A program made the position numbers and the translations under genes. A model generated the notes under the pieces. That model did no database searches and was not told where the DNA came from. It was given only the letters and a program-made list of their open reading frames with translations. Below, in pieces: positions 6,655 through 9,791 of a stretch of 9,791 bases of DNA. The stretch lies in NCBI GenBank assembly GCA_002364555.1, contig DEYM01000079.1:9285-19075 (forward strand), in the 5' to 3' direction. Position 1 is the first letter of the stretch; each line of letters begins with the position of its first letter. Origin of the DNA: Phycisphaerales bacterium UBA3158 (GTDB taxonomy: Bacteria; Planctomycetota; Phycisphaerae; Phycisphaerales; SM1A02).

Positions 6655-8316
6655 TCAGATGGAGGGAAACATGATGCTCGCGATGGTCGTGTCGTCTGCA
6701 AGCTCATCGGTCTGAGCAAAGTCACACACGGCCTTGTGGAGCCCCTCCACATCGTCACGAGGAATCTTGAACGCCTTGAGGACCTCCAGGGCTCTATCCA
6801 TGCCGAACTGCTCCTGATCCTCCTCTCGAGGCTGCTCCACCACACCATCGGTCATGAGAATGATCCGATCGCCGGCACGGCACTTGAGAACCAGAGAGTC
6901 GAACTGCGTGTCCCCGTCGATCCCCACGGGTGGATGAGCGGCAATCCGCTCGCTTCGAGCCGAGCCATCCTCGTTGCACTGAGCCCAGTGGCCATGCCCG
7001 GCATCGACGTAGACGATTTCCATGGTCGAGGGATCAAGCACTCCGACCCACATCGAAATGAATCGGTTCACCGCCGAATGAGAGAGCACATAGGCGTTCA
7101 CTGCATTGACGGCTTCAGTCGGATCGCCCGATCGAAGGAGCACCGAATGGAGATGGGACTGGGCTGCGGCCATGAGAATGGCGGCACCGATCCCCTTGCC
7201 TGAAACATCCCCCAATGCGAAGGCGACCTTCCCGTCGGGCAGCTCAATGACATCGAACAGATCTCCCGATGCGTATCGGCCAGGCTGGAACTGGAAGGCG
7301 TAAGGCATATCGGCCATGGTTCCACGACTCTCGGGAAGCATGAATCGCTGGGCCTCCCTGGCTGCGGAGAGATCCGATTCCATCTTCTGCTGCCGCTCGA
7401 TCAGCTCGCGACGACGCAGATTGGCGATAGCAAGACCGGCGATCCTGACCAGTGCCTGACAGAAGCTGGCCGCATCGTTCTGGACAGTCGCCTCGCTCCC
7501 TCTGGCATCGAGATACAGGCAAGCGGCGACTATGTCATCGACCATGATCGGACAGCACAAGGCCGAATGAATGTTCAGATCCGCGATGCTCTGCCCGTAT
7601 ACAGGCTGATCATCGGAGAGCATCTGGGCGATGTCGCCTTCTGCCGCGGCCCTGATCAACGATCTGCTCAGATCATCAGGACGATCATCACCACCAAGAC
7701 TTCTGTAGGCGATTATCTCCACGGATTCGGCGTTGGCATCGGTTCGAAGCAAAGCAGCCCTACCGAAGCCGCTGCCTTCGATGGCCGAGACCATGATCGA
7801 ATCCCAAAGCGAGAACTCGTCGATGGCCTGGTTGATCCTGGCAGCGCACTCGATGAAGAGATTCAGACGATGACGAGCCAGCGAAGCGGTCTGAGCGGGG
7901 CTCAGTCTTCGAACACGATTGCTTTCGTCAGCGTCATCGATGGTCATCATGGCCACCGAAGTCGTATCGAGAACACCCACCTGGAGGGTCCATGGCCCTA
8001 CCCGGATTCGATCGCCTTCAGCCAGAATGGATGGATGCTCGATGCGAACCTCGTTGAGGAGCGTGCCGTTGGCACCACCGAGATCCTTGATCAGCCAGTT
8101 CTCATCCTGACAGGAAATGGAAGCATGCTTTCTGGAGACGGTCGGATCGACGAGCTTGACTTCACACGTCGAACCTCGACCAATCACACCGCCTGCACGA
8201 GTCAGTTCGATCGAATCCTGAGGCGGACCCGCAACGGCATTCAAGCGAAGCACCTCCCCCTTGAACGGGGCGCGGTAGGAGCTTGATTGACTCGGAGATG
8301 TGACCATCACGACCAT
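6655..8316 (-). CDS. FHA-GAF-PP2C (SpoIIE/RsbU-type) serine/threonine phosphatase
   Basis: A 553-residue cytoplasmic signalling protein with three domains. The FHA domain (about 22-115) reads phosphothreonine marks and shows GR at 46-47, SRKH at 61-64 and NGT at 83-85. A GAF-like sensor domain spans about 150-300, with PIMVDDIVAACLYLD a typical core strand pair. A charged helix (about 300-327) ending in AAREAQRFMLP is the usual linker of RsbU-type proteins. The PP2C/SpoIIE domain follows (about 335-552). Its metal-binding aspartates are all present: SGDLFD (Asp352, Asp355), LGDVSGKG (Asp370), MTDG (Asp490) and ADDTT (Asp541/542), so it should be active. Family members usually dephosphorylate an anti-sigma-factor antagonist; no such partner or kinase is in the window. 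ATG 8316 and ATG 8307 are both possible, with no clear Shine-Dalgarno. sdhC follows 82 bases downstream on the same strand. Confidence 0.93.
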   Translation of the reverse strand: MVVMVTSPSQSSSYRAPFKGEVLRLNAVAGPPQDSIELTRAGGVIGRGSTCEVKLVDPTVSRKHASISCQDENWLIKDLGGANGTLLNEVRIEHPSILAEGDRIRVGPWTLQVGVLDTTSVAMMTIDDADESNRVRRLSPAQTASLARHRLNLFIECAARINQAIDEFSLWDSIMVSAIEGSGFGRAALLRTDANAESVEIIAYRSLGGDDRPDDLSRSLIRAAAEGDIAQMLSDDQPVYGQSIADLNIHSALCCPIMVDDIVAACLYLDARGSEATVQNDAASFCQALVRIAGLAIANLRRRELIERQQKMESDLSAAREAQRFMLPESRGTMADMPYAFQFQPGRYASGDLFDVIELPDGKVAFALGDVSGKGIGAAILMAAAQSHLHSVLLRSGDPTEAVNAVNAYVLSHSAVNRFISMWVGVLDPSTMEIVYVDAGHGHWAQCNEDGSARSERIAAHPPVGIDGDTQFDSLVLKCRAGDRIILMTDGVVEQPREEDQEQFGMDRALEVLKAFKIPRDDVEGLHKAVCDFAQTDELADDTTIASIMFPSI

Positions 8317-8534
8317 GGTAACCCAACCGCGATCAAAGCAGGCAATCGGGGATCATGGTCGGGTTTTCAACTCAATCCCTCCAGCATGCGACCAGAAGGG
8401 CATTTCATCGCATCGATTGCCCGCCCTGCCGTTCGAGTCGACCCCCTATCGGGCCCTGAAGTCAGTATCGAGAGGCTCGAATCCTGCTGGACATGTTCCG
8501 GCTCCAATGCCGGTCCATACTGGCGGTAGGATGA

Positions 8535-8558
8535 AGTACCCATCATTCGAAAGGTACT
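8535..8558. promoter_or_regulatory. Short inverted repeat around the amidohydrolase ribosome site
   Basis: AGTACC (8535-8540) and GGTACT (8553-8558) are perfect reverse complements flanking 12 bases, ending 3 bases before the start codon at 8562. The right arm overlaps the GAAAGG (8549-8554) that serves as Shine-Dalgarno. It could be an operator half-site pair or a hairpin masking the ribosome site, or chance: six pairs is little. I identified no promoter in the remaining 245-base divergent gap (8317-8561). Confidence 0.3.
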
Positions 8559-8561
8559 GAC

Positions 8562-9791
8562 ATGCTCTTGCTCAGCTGCATCCTGTCGACACTGCTTTCA
8601 GCCGTGGAACCACCAGAACAACCAGGCATCTCTCGAGATGTCTTCATCAATGCGAAGATCATCCCGATCTCGTCAATGGAGATCGCCAACGGCTTTCTGT
8701 TGATCGAGAACGGACGGATCGTGGATGTCGGACGAATGACGGACTGGAGCCCCCCTTCCGGCAAGTCGACCATTCACGACTGCAGTGGACAGACGATCAT
8801 GCCGGGATTGGTCTGCACGCATAGCCACATCGGCATCCAGGGTCGTGGCGGCGGTGGTGCGGATCGATCAGACCCTATACAGCCCGACGTTCGAATTCTC
8901 GACACGATCGATGTACAGAATTCCGGATTCAAGCGTGCACTCGCGGGTGGACTCACCTGCCTGAACATCATGCCCGGCAGCGGACATCTTTCCTCCGGAC
9001 AGACCGCCTATGTCAAGCTCAGGCCAGCCACACGCATAGAGGACCTCCTCATTCTCGACGACTCCGGAAATCCCATGGGTGGACTGAAGATGGCCAATGG
9101 AACCAATCCGCAGAGAGATGCCCCCTTCCCGGGAACACGCGGCAAGTCCGCTTCTCTCGTCAGACAGGCCTTCATCGATGCCCAGGACTATCAACGCAGG
9201 CTTGACGAGGCTTCCGACGATCCCGAGAAGATGCCCGACAGGAATCTACGGATGGAGGCCTTGTGCGAAGTGCTTCGAGGCGAGCGTGTGGTCCATCATC
9301 ACACCCACCGCCATGACGACATCCTGACCGTTCTGAGACTCGCCGACGAATTCGATTTTCGCGTGGTTCTCCATCATGTCAGCGATGGATGGAAGATAGC
9401 CGACGAGATCGCCGCCGCCGGAGTGCCCTGTTCTGTGATACTCGTCGATTCGCCAGGTGGCAAACAGGAAGCCATCGACCTCTCCTATACCACCGGCCGG
9501 GTCCTTGACGACGCCGGGGTCGATGTCGCCTTTCATACCGATGACCTGATCACCGACTCCCGCTGGTTCCGGCGAATGCCGGCCCTGGCGATGAGAGCGG
9601 GCATGGATCGACAATCCGCCCTCGAGAGCATCACGATCAAAGGAGCCGCGATGCTCGATCTGGATGATCGGATCGGCTCTCTTGACCAGGGCAAGGACGC
9701 CGACTTCATCATTCTCGATGGAGATCCCTTCAGCATCTACACCGACAATCTCCAGACCTGGGTCGAAGGCAAGAAGGTCTTCGATCGAAGC
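8562..9791 (+). CDS. Secreted amidohydrolase, imidazolonepropionase-like (3' end beyond the window)
   Basis: An open frame of 410 codons from ATG 8562 runs off the right edge. The first 14 residues (MLLLSCILSTLLSA) look like a short signal peptide, so export is likely. Residues 27-60 form the small beta domain of amidohydrolases (FLIENGRIVDVG). The TIM-barrel metal ligands can be followed: HSH at 87-89 after MPGLVCT, Lys176 in LKMANGTNP, a His cluster at 245-251 (VHHHTHRHDD), His271/272 (LHHVSD) and Asp327/328 in HTDD. The end, GSLDQGKDADFIILDGDPF and then VEGKKVFDR, is the typical C-terminal beta return, so only a short tail should be missing. Family relatives hydrolyse cyclic amides or dipeptides; the substrate here is unknown. 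Its gene diverges from the phosphatase. A weak Shine-Dalgarno GAAAGG lies 7 bases upstream. Confidence 0.9.
   Translation, partial: MLLLSCILSTLLSAVEPPEQPGISRDVFINAKIIPISSMEIANGFLLIENGRIVDVGRMTDWSPPSGKSTIHDCSGQTIMPGLVCTHSHIGIQGRGGGGADRSDPIQPDVRILDTIDVQNSGFKRALAGGLTCLNIMPGSGHLSSGQTAYVKLRPATRIEDLLILDDSGNPMGGLKMANGTNPQRDAPFPGTRGKSASLVRQAFIDAQDYQRRLDEASDDPEKMPDRNLRMEALCEVLRGERVVHHHTHRHDDILTVLRLADEFDFRVVLHHVSDGWKIADEIAAAGVPCSVILVDSPGGKQEAIDLSYTTGRVLDDAGVDVAFHTDDLITDSRWFRRMPALAMRAGMDRQSALESITIKGAAMLDLDDRIGSLDQGKDADFIILDGDPFSIYTDNLQTWVEGKKVFDRS

Noticed and set aside
7567..8286. Open frame of 239 codons antisense to the phosphatase
   Set aside because: The FHA and GAF domains on the minus strand explain the region; no ribosome site or family signal on the plus strand.

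Overview
The window reads as an ordinary stretch of a moderately GC-rich bacterial chromosome with about seven protein genes and one tRNA. There is no insertion sequence, phage gene or CRISPR array. Three features together hint at Planctomycetota, perhaps the Phycisphaerae side: a B-type succinate dehydrogenase with one large cytochrome b subunit, an FHA-GAF-SpoIIE phosphatase, and a secreted imidazolonepropionase-like amidohydrolase. This is an impression from family content, not a phylogenetic result, and other Gram-negative phyla are possible.

Left part (1-2610): a class A flavoprotein monooxygenase lies on the minus strand (62-1636). A non-coding gap of about 400 bases with weak hairpins follows. 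Next is a small single-RRM RNA-binding protein on the plus strand. Its best start is TTG 2041 behind a clear Shine-Dalgarno, and it ends in a strong GUAA-loop terminator. A complete tRNA-Ser(UGA) follows at 2467-2554, with no encoded CCA, and then a perfect 12-bp inverted repeat (2563-2599).

Middle (2626-6572): a small predicted lipoprotein on the plus strand converges on the succinate dehydrogenase operon and overlaps its last gene by 7 bases. Read on the minus strand the operon is sdhC-sdhA-sdhB, with overlapping stop and start codons that suggest translational coupling. It encodes the complete membrane anchor, flavoprotein and iron-sulfur subunits of complex II, and all expected cofactor ligands are visible.

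Right part (6655-9791): an FHA-GAF-PP2C (SpoIIE/RsbU-type) phosphatase lies just upstream of sdhC on the same strand. It has no partner kinase or anti-sigma gene in view. Diverging from it is a secreted amidohydrolase whose 3' end is cut off by the window. I see no convincing multi-gene novel system. The most checkable oddities are the hairpin between the tRNA and the lipoprotein, the uncharacterised lipoprotein itself, the orphan phosphatase next to sdhCAB, and the structured leader upstream of the RRM gene.
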